Assembly (NCBI GenBank): GCA_913776405.1
Contig: CAJYOV010000619.1
Span: forward strand, 1-6,009
DNA from: Pseudobdellovibrionaceae bacterium
GTDB taxonomy: Bacteria; Bdellovibrionota; Bdellovibrionia; Bdellovibrionales; JAMPXM01
DNA length: 6,009 bases
Direction of reading: 5' to 3'
In this document: positions 1 to 5,415 of the stretch, one piece after another
How the letters are laid out: every line of letters starts with the position of its first letter
Numbering within the stretch: the stretch's first letter is position 1
The notes under the pieces: model-generated
Database searches by the model: none
What the model saw: the letters and a program-made list of their open reading frames with translations, nothing else
What the model was told of the DNA's origin: nothing
Made by a program: the position numbers and the translations under genes

Positions 1-1
1 G

Positions 2-610
2 GTTCAGAACATCGGCGCTTACGGCCAAGAGGTGGGTGACACAATCGAGACCGTCGAAGTCTTGGACCTAATGACCGGCGAGTTTCACAGTTACCCAGGC
101 TCGGCATGTGAGTTCGCTTATCGCTCTAGTGTTTTTAAAAAGCCTGAGCACAAAAACGAGCTCATTGTGTCGGTAACGTTTAAATTGTCTTCAACAAGCC
201 CGGTGAAAGATCACGGCACAGCAGAAACGCCGACTGAGATTGCCGAGCGCGTGAAGCAGACTCGGCGTTCAAAACTGCCGGATCCCTCACAGTTTCCAAA
301 CGTCGGCAGCTTCTTCCACAACCCGATCGTGGCTGAAGAGGATGTTTTGCGTTTAAAGCAAATGCGCGAAAACGTTCCGGTTTTTCCTCATGGGAACCTC
401 TTTAAGGTTTCGGCAGCCTGGTTAATCGAGCAATCGGGGTGGAAAGGCTACCGCGAAGGCGATGTCGGCGTGTCAGAAAAGCATGCGCTCGTTTTCGTCA
501 ATTACGCCTCGCCGAACGCGAAACCCTTACTGGCATTGGCTCAGAAGGTGGTTGATGACGTTAAAGTTAAGTTCGGAATCGAGCTAAAAATGGAACCTGC
601 TGTATACTAG
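2..610 (+). CDS. murB: UDP-N-acetylenolpyruvoylglucosamine reductase MurB, C-terminal part (5' end outside window)
   Basis: MurB is the cytoplasmic FAD enzyme that uses NADPH to reduce UDP-GlcNAc-enolpyruvate to UDP-MurNAc, an early step of peptidoglycan synthesis. The reading frame is already open at base 2, and its first residues (VQNIGAYGQEVGDTIE) match the internal 'PIQNIGAYG' stretch of E. coli MurB. The N-terminal FAD-binding half is therefore outside the window, and the GTG at 32 is only an internal codon. Further family signatures are CEFAYRSSVFK, KLPDP, GSFFHNP and KVSAAWLIEQSGWKG. The serine of GSFF is the family's catalytic proton donor (E. coli Ser229). The glutamate of the terminal MEPAVY aligns without gaps to E. 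coli Glu325. The protein stops four residues after that glutamate, whereas E. coli has about 17 more. The Tyr-loop region is about 8 residues shorter than in E. coli, but the sequence is type I. The FUSC gene starts 6 bp downstream. Confidence 0.95.
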   Translation, partial: VQNIGAYGQEVGDTIETVEVLDLMTGEFHSYPGSACEFAYRSSVFKKPEHKNELIVSVTFKLSSTSPVKDHGTAETPTEIAERVKQTRRSKLPDPSQFPNVGSFFHNPIVAEEDVLRLKQMRENVPVFPHGNLFKVSAAWLIEQSGWKGYREGDVGVSEKHALVFVNYASPNAKPLLALAQKVVDDVKVKFGIELKMEPAVY

Positions 611-616
611 CGCCCG

Positions 617-1654
617 ATGATTTTCACCTACACGACCGTGTTGGGTTCAGCCATTGCATGGCTGATAGCAACTTATTTAGGTTTATCGAATTGTTGGTGG
701 GCGGCGATGACTGTTTTCTTAGTCGCGCAGCCTTCTCGCAATCTCTTGATTGAGAAGACTGTTGGTCGAATTTGCGGAACGATCGTCGGCATTCTTTTGG
801 GCGCTGAGCTTTTCTGGCAGCTAAAAGGTCATCTCGGTCTCATGCTTTTAGCTCTCACGGTTTGGGTCGCCCTCTGTACCTACTTTGGTGCGAGACTGAA
901 GACTTCACTGCGGTACGGATTTACGGTGGCGGGTTTCACCGCGGCGGTTGTGCTTGTGCCGATGATTCTGTCACCAGCGACGGCTTATCAAACGGCGTTC
1001 GATCGGATCGCCGCGAATATCATCGGAATCGTCGTGGCTCTCGCGTTCGTTTTATTTCTCTCTCTTCAAACGGCGAGCGATGGAAAGTTCAAGACACCGC
1101 CACCTGTTTTTGTTCCGCCTTGGATCGCGGCTCTTCGCGCGTTTATCGTGATGACGGTCGCCTCATTCATTTGGTTAGAAACGGCTTGGGCAGGTGCACC
1201 GCTTGTTGTCTTGGCGTCGTCGGTCTTCGTTTCATTTCTCTCAAATCACGCCGGCGCTGATCGGCTTGCGCGGCAGATTTTGGTCGGTTCAATCGTCGGC
1301 AGTGCGGTAGGTTTGACATACCGGTTTTGGATTCTGCCTCACTTCACGTCGCCGTTTTTGATCTTGCTAGCAGTTTGGCCTGCGGTGAGTGTGGGCGCTT
1401 ATCTGAGTCGCTACGAGCGCACGTCGCGACTCTCGCTCGATATGATCATGATTTTCTTTTTGATGGCGCAGCCGGGCCAGCTGCTCAAGCCTTCAATGGC
1501 GTCGGTCCACGGCGCCTGCGGAGTTGTGATCGGTACGCTCGTTTGCCTTGCGATCTTTATGTTGATCCCGCGAATTTTCTCAAAGCGGCTTCGTCCATTC
1601 GCTGAACTGTCCACTCATCAAGACCCACAGCGCCCACTGAGCGATAAAACTTAA
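617..1654 (+). CDS. FUSC-family inner-membrane protein (putative aromatic-acid/efflux-type transporter)
   Basis: This is a 345-residue hydrophobic protein with about 12 predicted membrane segments in two groups of six: roughly residues 3-23, 26-40, 48-69, 72-91, 99-120, 129-150, then 168-190, 193-209, 219-240, 245-263, 273-288 and 297-318. A hydrophilic linker with PPPVFVPP (161-168) separates the halves. The start of each half resembles the FUSC family: WWAAMTVFLVAQPSRNLLIEKTVGRICGTIVGILLG at 27-62 fits the 'yWAa.t..iv.qp....t..R..GT..G' pattern. FUSC proteins (fusaric-acid resistance, AaeB, YccS types) sit in the inner membrane, and some export aromatic acids. The substrate here cannot be read from sequence. 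The protein is much shorter than AaeB (about 650 residues) because the large cytoplasmic domains are absent. It begins 6 bp after murB with no clear Shine-Dalgarno, suggesting co-transcription and possibly translational coupling. Its last 32 codons lie antisense to the conserved end of the acetyltransferase gene. Confidence 0.8.
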   Translation: MIFTYTTVLGSAIAWLIATYLGLSNCWWAAMTVFLVAQPSRNLLIEKTVGRICGTIVGILLGAELFWQLKGHLGLMLLALTVWVALCTYFGARLKTSLRYGFTVAGFTAAVVLVPMILSPATAYQTAFDRIAANIIGIVVALAFVLFLSLQTASDGKFKTPPPVFVPPWIAALRAFIVMTVASFIWLETAWAGAPLVVLASSVFVSFLSNHAGADRLARQILVGSIVGSAVGLTYRFWILPHFTSPFLILLAVWPAVSVGAYLSRYERTSRLSLDMIMIFFLMAQPGQLLKPSMASVHGACGVVIGTLVCLAIFMLIPRIFSKRLRPFAELSTHQDPQRPLSDKT

Positions 1655-2045
1655 TCGCCCGTTCATTCCAATCGAGCACCGACCACTCGAGCCGCCCATA
1701 GTTTCGCTCAAGACACATTTTCGCTAAGTGCTTGAGCAGGGCGCCACCGACGCCAGCGCTTCGGGCCGAAGGCGAAACGTAGAGGTCTTCAAGATAAATT
1801 CCGGGTTTCGCAAGAAACGTCGAATAGCTTTTGAAAAAGATGGCAGAACCAAGTGCCTTGCCATCGACTTCTGCGATGAGTGCCTCGGTCCCATTGTTTT
1901 CTTCAAACAATGTTCGGCGAAGATCGGCTTCTGTTGCGTGAACCTCATGCGCGAGTTTCTCGAACTCGGCAAGCTCACGAATGAAACCAAGAAGGGTAGC
2001 GGCATCGGACGCAACAGCAGGGCGGATCTTCAGATTCGTCGACAT
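1557..2045 (-). CDS. GNAT-family N-acetyltransferase, SSAT-like (diamine/polyamine acetyltransferase type)
   Basis: This 162-residue cytoplasmic protein aligns over its full length with the spermidine/spermine N1-acetyltransferase branch of GNAT, which transfers acetyl from acetyl-CoA to polyamines, thialysine or related amines. Visible signatures are KIRPAVASDAATLLGFIRELAEFE at the N terminus, YLEDLYVSPSARSAGVGGALL at 84-104 (the R-x-x-G-x-G acetyl-CoA loop at 95-100), WSVLDWNERAIKFYRSVGA at 121-139, and the family-typical end EWTVQRMDEAALRKFA. Tyr134 matches the tyrosine used as general acid in human SSAT. The actual amine substrate is not deducible. The ATG at 2043-2045 was chosen because GAGGAG lies 11 nt upstream and homology begins at residue 5-7; a longer frame reaching 2126 would add a non-homologous basic leader and overlap the thioredoxin gene. 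The gene diverges from the thioredoxin gene. Its last 98 bp overlap the FUSC gene tail to tail. Confidence 0.9.
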   Translation of the reverse strand: MSTNLKIRPAVASDAATLLGFIRELAEFEKLAHEVHATEADLRRTLFEENNGTEALIAEVDGKALGSAIFFKSYSTFLAKPGIYLEDLYVSPSARSAGVGGALLKHLAKMCLERNYGRLEWSVLDWNERAIKFYRSVGAVGLDEWTVQRMDEAALRKFAGST

Positions 2046-2056
2046 AGTGGCGCTGG

Positions 2057-2062
2057 CTCCTC
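2057..2062 (-). promoter_or_regulatory. Shine-Dalgarno that fixes the acetyltransferase start
   Basis: Read on the minus strand this is GAGGAG, 11 nt before the ATG at 2045-2043. It supports the shorter start over the in-frame ATGs further upstream near 2126. Confidence 0.6.
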
Positions 2063-2106
2063 GAAACGGGTGACTTTCGCAGCAAGTCCTGCGCATGATT
2101 TTACGC

Positions 2107-2469
2107 ATGAGCTTAGAAATCATCACGCCGGAAAAGTTTAAATCAGAGATCTTTGATTATACGACTGAAAAAGAGTTCGAGTTCAAAGGCGAAACACCGA
2201 TCATTCTGAACTTTTTTGCGACGTGGTGTGGGCCTTGTCACGCCTTCGCACCCGCTCTTGAGACGGTTGCGGCTGCGCATGAAGCGAAGCTTAAGGTTTT
2301 TAAAATCGATATCGATCAGCATCCTGAAGTGCCGGCGCTCTTCGGTGTCAGAAGTGTGCCGACGACCGTGTTTTTCTCGAAAGGTGAACAGCCCGCGCTC
2401 GTGATGGGCAACATCGGCGAAGAAAATTTGAAGCGAGCCGTCGGCGATCTATTTGGATTGAAATCGTGA
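2107..2469 (+). CDS. Thioredoxin (cytoplasmic, WCGPC active site)
   Basis: This is a 120-residue single-domain thioredoxin, a dithiol-disulfide oxidoreductase. The active site is WCGPC at residues 40-44 (Cys41, Cys44), and the cis-proline loop is RSVPTTVFF near residues 82-90. There is no signal peptide or membrane anchor, so it should act in the cytoplasm. The N-terminal stretch FDYTTEKEFEFKGETPIILNFFATW resembles a subclass I recall from Bacteroidetes-type thioredoxins ('DYT..KEW.F.GDKP.I.DFYA.WCGPC'). The buried aspartate of E. coli thioredoxin (Asp26) is replaced by asparagine (Asn35, in LNFFATW), a pattern more usual in TlpA/ResA-like proteins. Two in-frame ATGs lie 12 nt apart, each within a CGCATGA repeat (2092-2098 and 2104-2110), and neither has a clear ribosome site. 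The second was preferred because family members begin about there; the first would add MILR. The stop overlaps the GTG of the next gene. Confidence 0.93.
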   Translation: MSLEIITPEKFKSEIFDYTTEKEFEFKGETPIILNFFATWCGPCHAFAPALETVAAAHEAKLKVFKIDIDQHPEVPALFGVRSVPTTVFFSKGEQPALVMGNIGEENLKRAVGDLFGLKS

Positions 2470-2696
2470 ATCCGCTTGAAGGGGTCACGCTTGAGATGAT
2501 CGTGACTAAGCTTGTCGAGGTCTATGGGTGGGAACGCTTAGGCCAAAAGATTCGCATCAAGTGCTTCATCGAAAACCCGAGTATCAAGTCGAGTCTCACG
2601 TTCTTGCGTAAGACGCCGTGGGCGCGGCAGAAGGTTGAACAGCTCTACATCTGGCGCGCGAAGACCGGCTGGGACCCACGCGATAACGCCAAATAA
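2466..2696 (+). CDS. VF530-family (DUF2132) small DNA-binding protein
   Basis: This is a 76-residue basic protein that matches the VF530/DUF2132 family nearly end to end: NPLEGVTLEMIVTKLVEVYGW at 2-22, IRIKCFIENPSIKSSLTFLRKTPWAR at 29-54, then KVEQLY. The family takes its name from Vibrio fischeri VF530, for which DNA binding has been reported; the cellular role is unknown. The start is a GTG whose last two bases and the following A form the thioredoxin stop (GTGA). The 4-bp overlap indicates translational coupling and one transcript with the thioredoxin. No in-frame ATG lies just upstream, and family homology begins at the second codon, which supports this start. The tail GWDPRDNAK extends past the conserved core. 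The stop lies one base from the convergent LysR gene's stop. Confidence 0.9.
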   Translation: MNPLEGVTLEMIVTKLVEVYGWERLGQKIRIKCFIENPSIKSSLTFLRKTPWARQKVEQLYIWRAKTGWDPRDNAK

Positions 2697-2697
2697 T

Positions 2698-3582
2698 TCA
2701 CGACTTCTTTGCCTGCCGTTTCTCGAACACGGACCAGATTGAGCGCGCGAGCGGACCAAGTGGACGGTAGCGTGGCCGCATCAAGCAGATATTCAGCGAC
2801 AAATGAGAGAGGACTGTCGACTCGATGAGAACGAGATCTTCGGATTCTTTCAGTTCTTTTTTTGAGATACGGCCCCATCCAAGCCCGTTTTGAATCAACT
2901 TTAATTTCGTAGCGTGGTCTGGAACAAAAATGCGTTGGTGGGTTGAGCCTTGAGATGCGCCGGGCAAGTGGCTCTCGTCTTCGTTCTGATTCATATCGTA
3001 AGCGAAAATCTGCGCCGTCGAATTTAGAAACTCTTTTGTCGCTTTACGCTTCTCCTGGAGCAGTTTGCGCGAAATGGCGCCTACGAGAGACACAGTTTCG
3101 AGAGAAATCGTTTCGATTCGATCGTCCTCTTTCACATGAGGCGCAATAGCTAAGTCGATCGATCCACCCACAAGTTTTTCAACACTGCTGTCGAGGATTG
3201 ATTTTTCAATAATAAGAGTCACTGGGTAAGTTGGTCGCGAGCACTCGTGAGCTAAGACTTCAAGAACCTCAGCCGAAACGAGTGGGTCGGTCGAAACACG
3301 CAAGCGAGTTTCCGCTTTCTGGGTGCCGAGTTCGCGGGCAACTCGCATCGTATAGCGAGAAGCGCTCATCAGGGATCGGGCGACTGATGAAAACGCCTGG
3401 CCGGCTTCAGTCAGTTTGGGGCGGTATTCACTTCGATCGAATATCTGAAGATCGAATTCTTCTTCGAGGTTTTTTACGGCTGCGCTTAACGCGGGTTGCG
3501 ATCGGTTGAGTTTTTCAGCGGCGGCGCGAAAGCTGCCAGAGTCGACGATGGCGAGAATCACTTCGATTTGTTCGAGCGTCAT
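2698..3582 (-). CDS. LysR-family transcriptional regulator
   Basis: This 294-residue protein has the usual LTTR length and layout. The N-terminal winged helix-turn-helix spans residues 1-58, with MTLEQIEVILAIVDSGSF, AAAEKLNRSQPALSAAVKNLE (recognition helix about 28-38) and LQIFDRSEYRPKLTEAG. A linker helix covers about 60-90, and a periplasmic-binding-protein-like effector domain runs from about 93 to 287, with GGSIDLAIAP at 139-148 and QNGLGWGRIS at 231-240. The inducer is unknown. The two cysteines of the effector domain (114 and 266) are not placed like the OxyR redox pair. The ATG at 3580-3582 was chosen because the HTH homology begins there and GGAG lies 8 nt upstream; a longer frame to 3645 adds a non-homologous A/T-rich leader. 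The gene diverges from osmC across a region with LysR-type boxes, so autoregulation and control of the osmC-nitroreductase pair are likely (inference). Confidence 0.93.
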   Translation of the reverse strand: MTLEQIEVILAIVDSGSFRAAAEKLNRSQPALSAAVKNLEEEFDLQIFDRSEYRPKLTEAGQAFSSVARSLMSASRYTMRVARELGTQKAETRLRVSTDPLVSAEVLEVLAHECSRPTYPVTLIIEKSILDSSVEKLVGGSIDLAIAPHVKEDDRIETISLETVSLVGAISRKLLQEKRKATKEFLNSTAQIFAYDMNQNEDESHLPGASQGSTHQRIFVPDHATKLKLIQNGLGWGRISKKELKESEDLVLIESTVLSHLSLNICLMRPRYRPLGPLARSIWSVFEKRQAKKS

Positions 3583-3599
3583 GGACTCCACTCCGGAAC

Positions 3600-3620
3600 A
3601 TGATAATTTAGACCTATCGT
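3600..3620. promoter_or_regulatory. Candidate LysR-type operator box 1 (ATGAT-N11-ATCGT)
   Basis: The arms ATGAT (3600-3604) and ATCGT (3616-3620) are inverted repeats with 4 of 5 bases matching. They enclose exactly 11 bases, giving the T-N11-A geometry typical of LTTR sites. The box lies 18 bp ahead of the lysR-type start codon, so binding there would fit negative autoregulation. Binding by the adjacent regulator is inferred. Confidence 0.45.
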
Positions 3621-3660
3621 TATAATTATAAATGAATATTATCAATTATAATCATCGGGC

Positions 3661-3677
3661 GATAATTTACAGACATT
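3661..3677. promoter_or_regulatory. Candidate LysR-type operator box 2 (GAT-N11-ATT)
   Basis: The 9-mer GATAATTTA of box 1 (3602-3610) recurs exactly at 3661-3669. It is followed, at the same distance, by AT (3675-3676), keeping the T-N11-A spacing, although the right arm is degenerate (ATTA instead of ATCG). It lies about 50 bp before the osmC start, on the osmC side, so it could be the activation site. The start-to-start distance between the two boxes is 59 bp. Confidence 0.35.
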
Positions 3678-3726
3678 AACCGGCCCACACCACGAGTTAC
3701 TGGCCCTTACTTAGAACGGACTGCAC

Positions 3727-4107
3727 ATGATCCAGGGATCGCAAACACAAGCTCTCGTCGTTGAACTCACTGATCAAACACATAAAATTCTCTCAGGTCT
3801 TTCGGCTTCAAATGGCGTGGGCGATGAGGGTTTAAATCCGCACGAGATTCTCGAGGCGTCACTCGCAGCTTGCACGATTCTAACTGCCCAGCTTTACGCG
3901 CGCCGCAAGAACATGCCGCTCACGACAGTCGACGCAGAGGTCACGATCGTGAAAGAGGGTGCGGAAACTGAAATTTCTCGCAAACTGAAATTTAACGGTG
4001 ATCTTTCAGAGGCTGATCGCGCGAGTTTGACAACGATCGTAAACAAATGTCCGATCCATCGCCTTTTAGAAAGTCAGATTCACATCACGACCACCGTCGA
4101 AACGTGA
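3727..4107 (+). CDS. OsmC-family peroxiredoxin-like protein (organic hydroperoxide reductase type)
   Basis: This is a 126-residue cytoplasmic protein of the OsmC/Ohr superfamily. These homodimers reduce organic or inorganic hydroperoxides with two conserved cysteines. The first lies in NPHEILEASLAACT (Cys49, with Glu43 in the position usual for the family) and the second in VNKCPIHRLLES (Cys108). The C-terminal CPIHRLLESQIHITT matches the 'CPVHRTL.SE..I.T' pattern of the general OsmC branch, not Ohr or OsmC proper, so the exact substrate is uncertain. The length is near the family norm. The start codon lies 144 bp from the divergent lysR-type start, with only a weak ribosome site. The nitroreductase starts 24 bp after the stop, so the two form an operon. 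Control by the divergent LysR-type regulator is inferred from layout. Confidence 0.9.
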   Translation: MIQGSQTQALVVELTDQTHKILSGLSASNGVGDEGLNPHEILEASLAACTILTAQLYARRKNMPLTTVDAEVTIVKEGAETEISRKLKFNGDLSEADRASLTTIVNKCPIHRLLESQIHITTTVET

Positions 4108-4119
4108 TTCACTAAGTTC

Positions 4120-4124
4120 AGGAG
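4120..4124 (+). promoter_or_regulatory. Strong Shine-Dalgarno of the nitroreductase gene
   Basis: AGGAG lies 7 nt before the ATG at 4132. It is one of the few near-consensus ribosome sites in the window and fixes the nitroreductase start. Confidence 0.7.
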
Positions 4125-4131
4125 ATTATCT

Positions 4132-4764
4132 ATGTCGACTCTCGATGTGCTTCAATGGAGATACGCTACGAAAAAAATGAATCAAGAAAAGGTGCCACAA
4201 GAGAAGGTGGACCGCATTCTTGAAGCCGCAAGACTTGCGCCGACGTCGAGTGGCCTTCAACAGTTCGAGGTCATGGTCGTGACGAACCAAGATCTCAAAA
4301 ATCGAATCCGTGAAGTGTCTTGGAATCAATCAGTCGTAAGCGATTGCTCCCATTTACTTGTCTTCGCAGCCTGGGACCACTACACACCTGAACGCATCAA
4401 TTCGATGTTCGACCTCGTGAACGAAACGCGCGGGTACAAAAACGAAGGCTTCGAGAACTACCGTCAGATGTTGTTGGGTCTTTACCCACAACGCGATCCG
4501 GCCGTTAATTTTGAACACGCGGCTCGCCAAGCCTACATCGCATTCGGTATCGCGATGGTACAAGCGGCAGAAGACAAAGTGGACTGCACGCCACTCGAAG
4601 GTTTCGAGCCAGACAAAGTCGATGAAATTCTCGGTCTGCGTGCTCTTGGGTTGCGGAGTGCCGTGATGCTGCCACTCGGTTACCGCGCTGAAACGGGCGA
4701 CTGGCTGCAAGGCCAAGTGAAAGTGCGTCGCCCTCGCGAAAAGTTCATCCGCGAGTTCCGGTAG
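4132..4764 (+). CDS. Nitroreductase-family NAD(P)H-dependent FMN oxidoreductase (NfsB-like)
   Basis: This is a 210-residue flavoprotein of the nitroreductase superfamily. Such enzymes are usually FMN-binding homodimers that pass electrons from NAD(P)H to nitro compounds, quinones or flavins. Signatures in order are LQWRYATKKM at 8-16 (phosphate-binding Arg10 and Lys14), AARLAPTSSGLQQFEVMVV at 32-50 (FMN-contact loop), SDCSHLLVFAA at 70-80, ARQAYIAFGIAMVQAAED at 131-148, and the C-terminal LGLRSAVMLPLGYRAETGDW followed by KVRRPREKFI. The size fits the NfsB branch (about 217 residues). The physiological substrate is unknown. The gene follows osmC by 24 bp with its own strong AGGAG site, implying co-transcription and good expression. 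With OsmC it suggests defence against peroxides or electrophiles (inference). A possible extension of the operon to the next gene crosses only 33 bp. Confidence 0.92.
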   Translation: MSTLDVLQWRYATKKMNQEKVPQEKVDRILEAARLAPTSSGLQQFEVMVVTNQDLKNRIREVSWNQSVVSDCSHLLVFAAWDHYTPERINSMFDLVNETRGYKNEGFENYRQMLLGLYPQRDPAVNFEHAARQAYIAFGIAMVQAAEDKVDCTPLEGFEPDKVDEILGLRALGLRSAVMLPLGYRAETGDWLQGQVKVRRPREKFIREFR

Positions 4765-4773
4765 ATTCAATCT

Positions 4774-4796
4774 CGATTCCGTCGTAAAACGGATCG
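4774..4796 (+). other. RNA hairpin covering the ribosome site of the pRiA4b ORF-3-like gene
   Basis: CGATTCCGT (4774-4782) pairs with ACGGATCG (4789-4796), giving eight base pairs with one bulged T around a 6-base loop. The only Shine-Dalgarno-like bases (GGA, 4791-4793) lie in the right arm, and the ATG follows one base after the stem. No T-run follows, so it is not a normal terminator. It could hold back translation, but this is inference. Confidence 0.4.
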
Positions 4797-4797
4797 C

Positions 4798-5370
4798 ATG
4801 ACTGAAGCTTCAGATTCGCTCCCAAAAGTTTACGAATTCACCGTCTCTCTCGTAGGCTCCGCGCCACGCGTGTGGAGACGGTTTCTCGCTCACGAAGTGA
4901 TTCATCTGAACGAGCTTCATATTCTCATTCAGATGGTTATGGGTTGGCAGGCAAAGCACGTCTTCGAGTACCGTTTCGGTGACACCGCCTACATGGCGCC
5001 CGAATACTCAGAAGACACTGGCGCAAAAGACCTCGAGGGTGTCACGCTTCAACAAGCTCTCGGCAGTCTTAAAAAGTTTTCTTACGTCTACGACTTCGGT
5101 GATTACTGGAATCACGAAATCGAGATCACAAAAGTTTTGGACCACAACCCAAGCTTGATCTATCCGGTCTGTATTGGTGGTGAAAACGCATGCCCACCGG
5201 AAGACATCGGCGGTCTCGAGGGCTACGCAAATTTAAAGAAAGCGCTTAAAGGTGAAGCTGTTGGAGACGCCGAAGATTTACTCGAACAAGTCGGCGGCTT
5301 CTTTGATCCAACCACCTTCGACCCGAACTTCGTAAACCGTTACATGCTCTGGGCCGGCGGCGACGAGTAA
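4798..5370 (+). CDS. Plasmid pRiA4b ORF-3-like protein (IS1096 TnpR-like domain, PF07929 type)
   Basis: This 190-residue cytoplasmic protein matches the pRiA4b ORF-3 domain end to end: YEFTVSLVGSAPRVWRRFL at 12-30, LNELHILIQMVMGW at 37-50, HVFEYRF at 54-60, YVYDFGDYWNHEIEI at 96-110, then PVCIGGENACPPEDIGGLEGY at 123-143, and FFDPTTFDPNFVNRYM near the end. The family was named from plasmid and IS1096 passenger genes but is common as single chromosomal genes; its biochemical function is not established. Cys125 and Cys132, together with His residues of the core, could bind a metal, but this is speculative. No transposase, terminal repeats or target duplication is visible nearby, so nothing here marks it as part of a mobile element. 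It starts 33 bp after the nitroreductase, with a hairpin over its start region, and may belong to that operon. Confidence 0.85.
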   Translation: MTEASDSLPKVYEFTVSLVGSAPRVWRRFLAHEVIHLNELHILIQMVMGWQAKHVFEYRFGDTAYMAPEYSEDTGAKDLEGVTLQQALGSLKKFSYVYDFGDYWNHEIEITKVLDHNPSLIYPVCIGGENACPPEDIGGLEGYANLKKALKGEAVGDAEDLLEQVGGFFDPTTFDPNFVNRYMLWAGGDE

Positions 5371-5415
5371 TCCACAAGCGACTTCAAAAGCCTGCACGCG
5401 GGACAAATCACAAAA

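Larger units (their letters stand above)
3583..3726. promoter_or_regulatory. Divergent control region between lysR-type gene and osmC
   Basis: This 144-bp gap holds the only markedly A/T-rich segment of the window: 3601-3655 is about 84% A+T. It contains TATAAT on the + strand at 3621-3626 and 3647-3652, the same hexamer on the - strand at 3630-3625 and 3650-3645, and a GATAAT at 3661-3666. No good -35 box sits 16-18 bp from any of these, as is common at activator-dependent promoters. A 12-bp perfect palindrome (TTATAATTATAA, 3620-3631) recurs inverted with one extra base at 3639-3651. Both divergent promoters must lie here, but I cannot assign transcription starts. Confidence 0.6.

Noticed and set aside
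590..610. Apparent loss of the catalytic MurB glutamate (LEPEVRF versus MEPAVY).
   Set aside because: The ungapped alignment from VKVKFGIEL onward places the Glu of MEP on E. coli Glu325; only the tail after it is short.
862..1260. 132-codon open frame inside the FUSC gene.
   Set aside because: Shadow frame with Arg/Cys-rich, non-protein-like composition within a well-supported membrane protein gene.
2092..2110. CGCATGA direct repeat around the two thioredoxin start candidates as a regulatory repeat.
   Set aside because: Two 7-mers 12 nt apart are easily chance; it only makes the start ambiguous.
2046..2126. 27-residue N-terminal extension of the acetyltransferase.
   Set aside because: It is non-homologous, overlaps the thioredoxin start, and GAGGAG supports the ATG at 2045.
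3583..3645. 21-residue N-terminal extension of the LysR protein (MIIFIYNYNDRS...).
   Set aside because: It is translated from the A/T-rich control region; the HTH homology and GGAG site support the ATG at 3582.
4354..4770. 138-codon minus-strand frame opposite the nitroreductase.
   Set aside because: It is antisense to a strongly supported family member and shows no own signatures or ribosome site.
4798..5370. Insertion sequence inferred from the IS1096/pRiA4b family name.
   Set aside because: No transposase, terminal inverted repeats or target duplication is visible; the family is common as single chromosomal genes.
5371..5415. Terminator between the convergent pRiA4b-like and unknown genes.
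   Set aside because: The best stem (CCTG/CGGG) has only 4 bp including a wobble pair, with no T-run on either strand.
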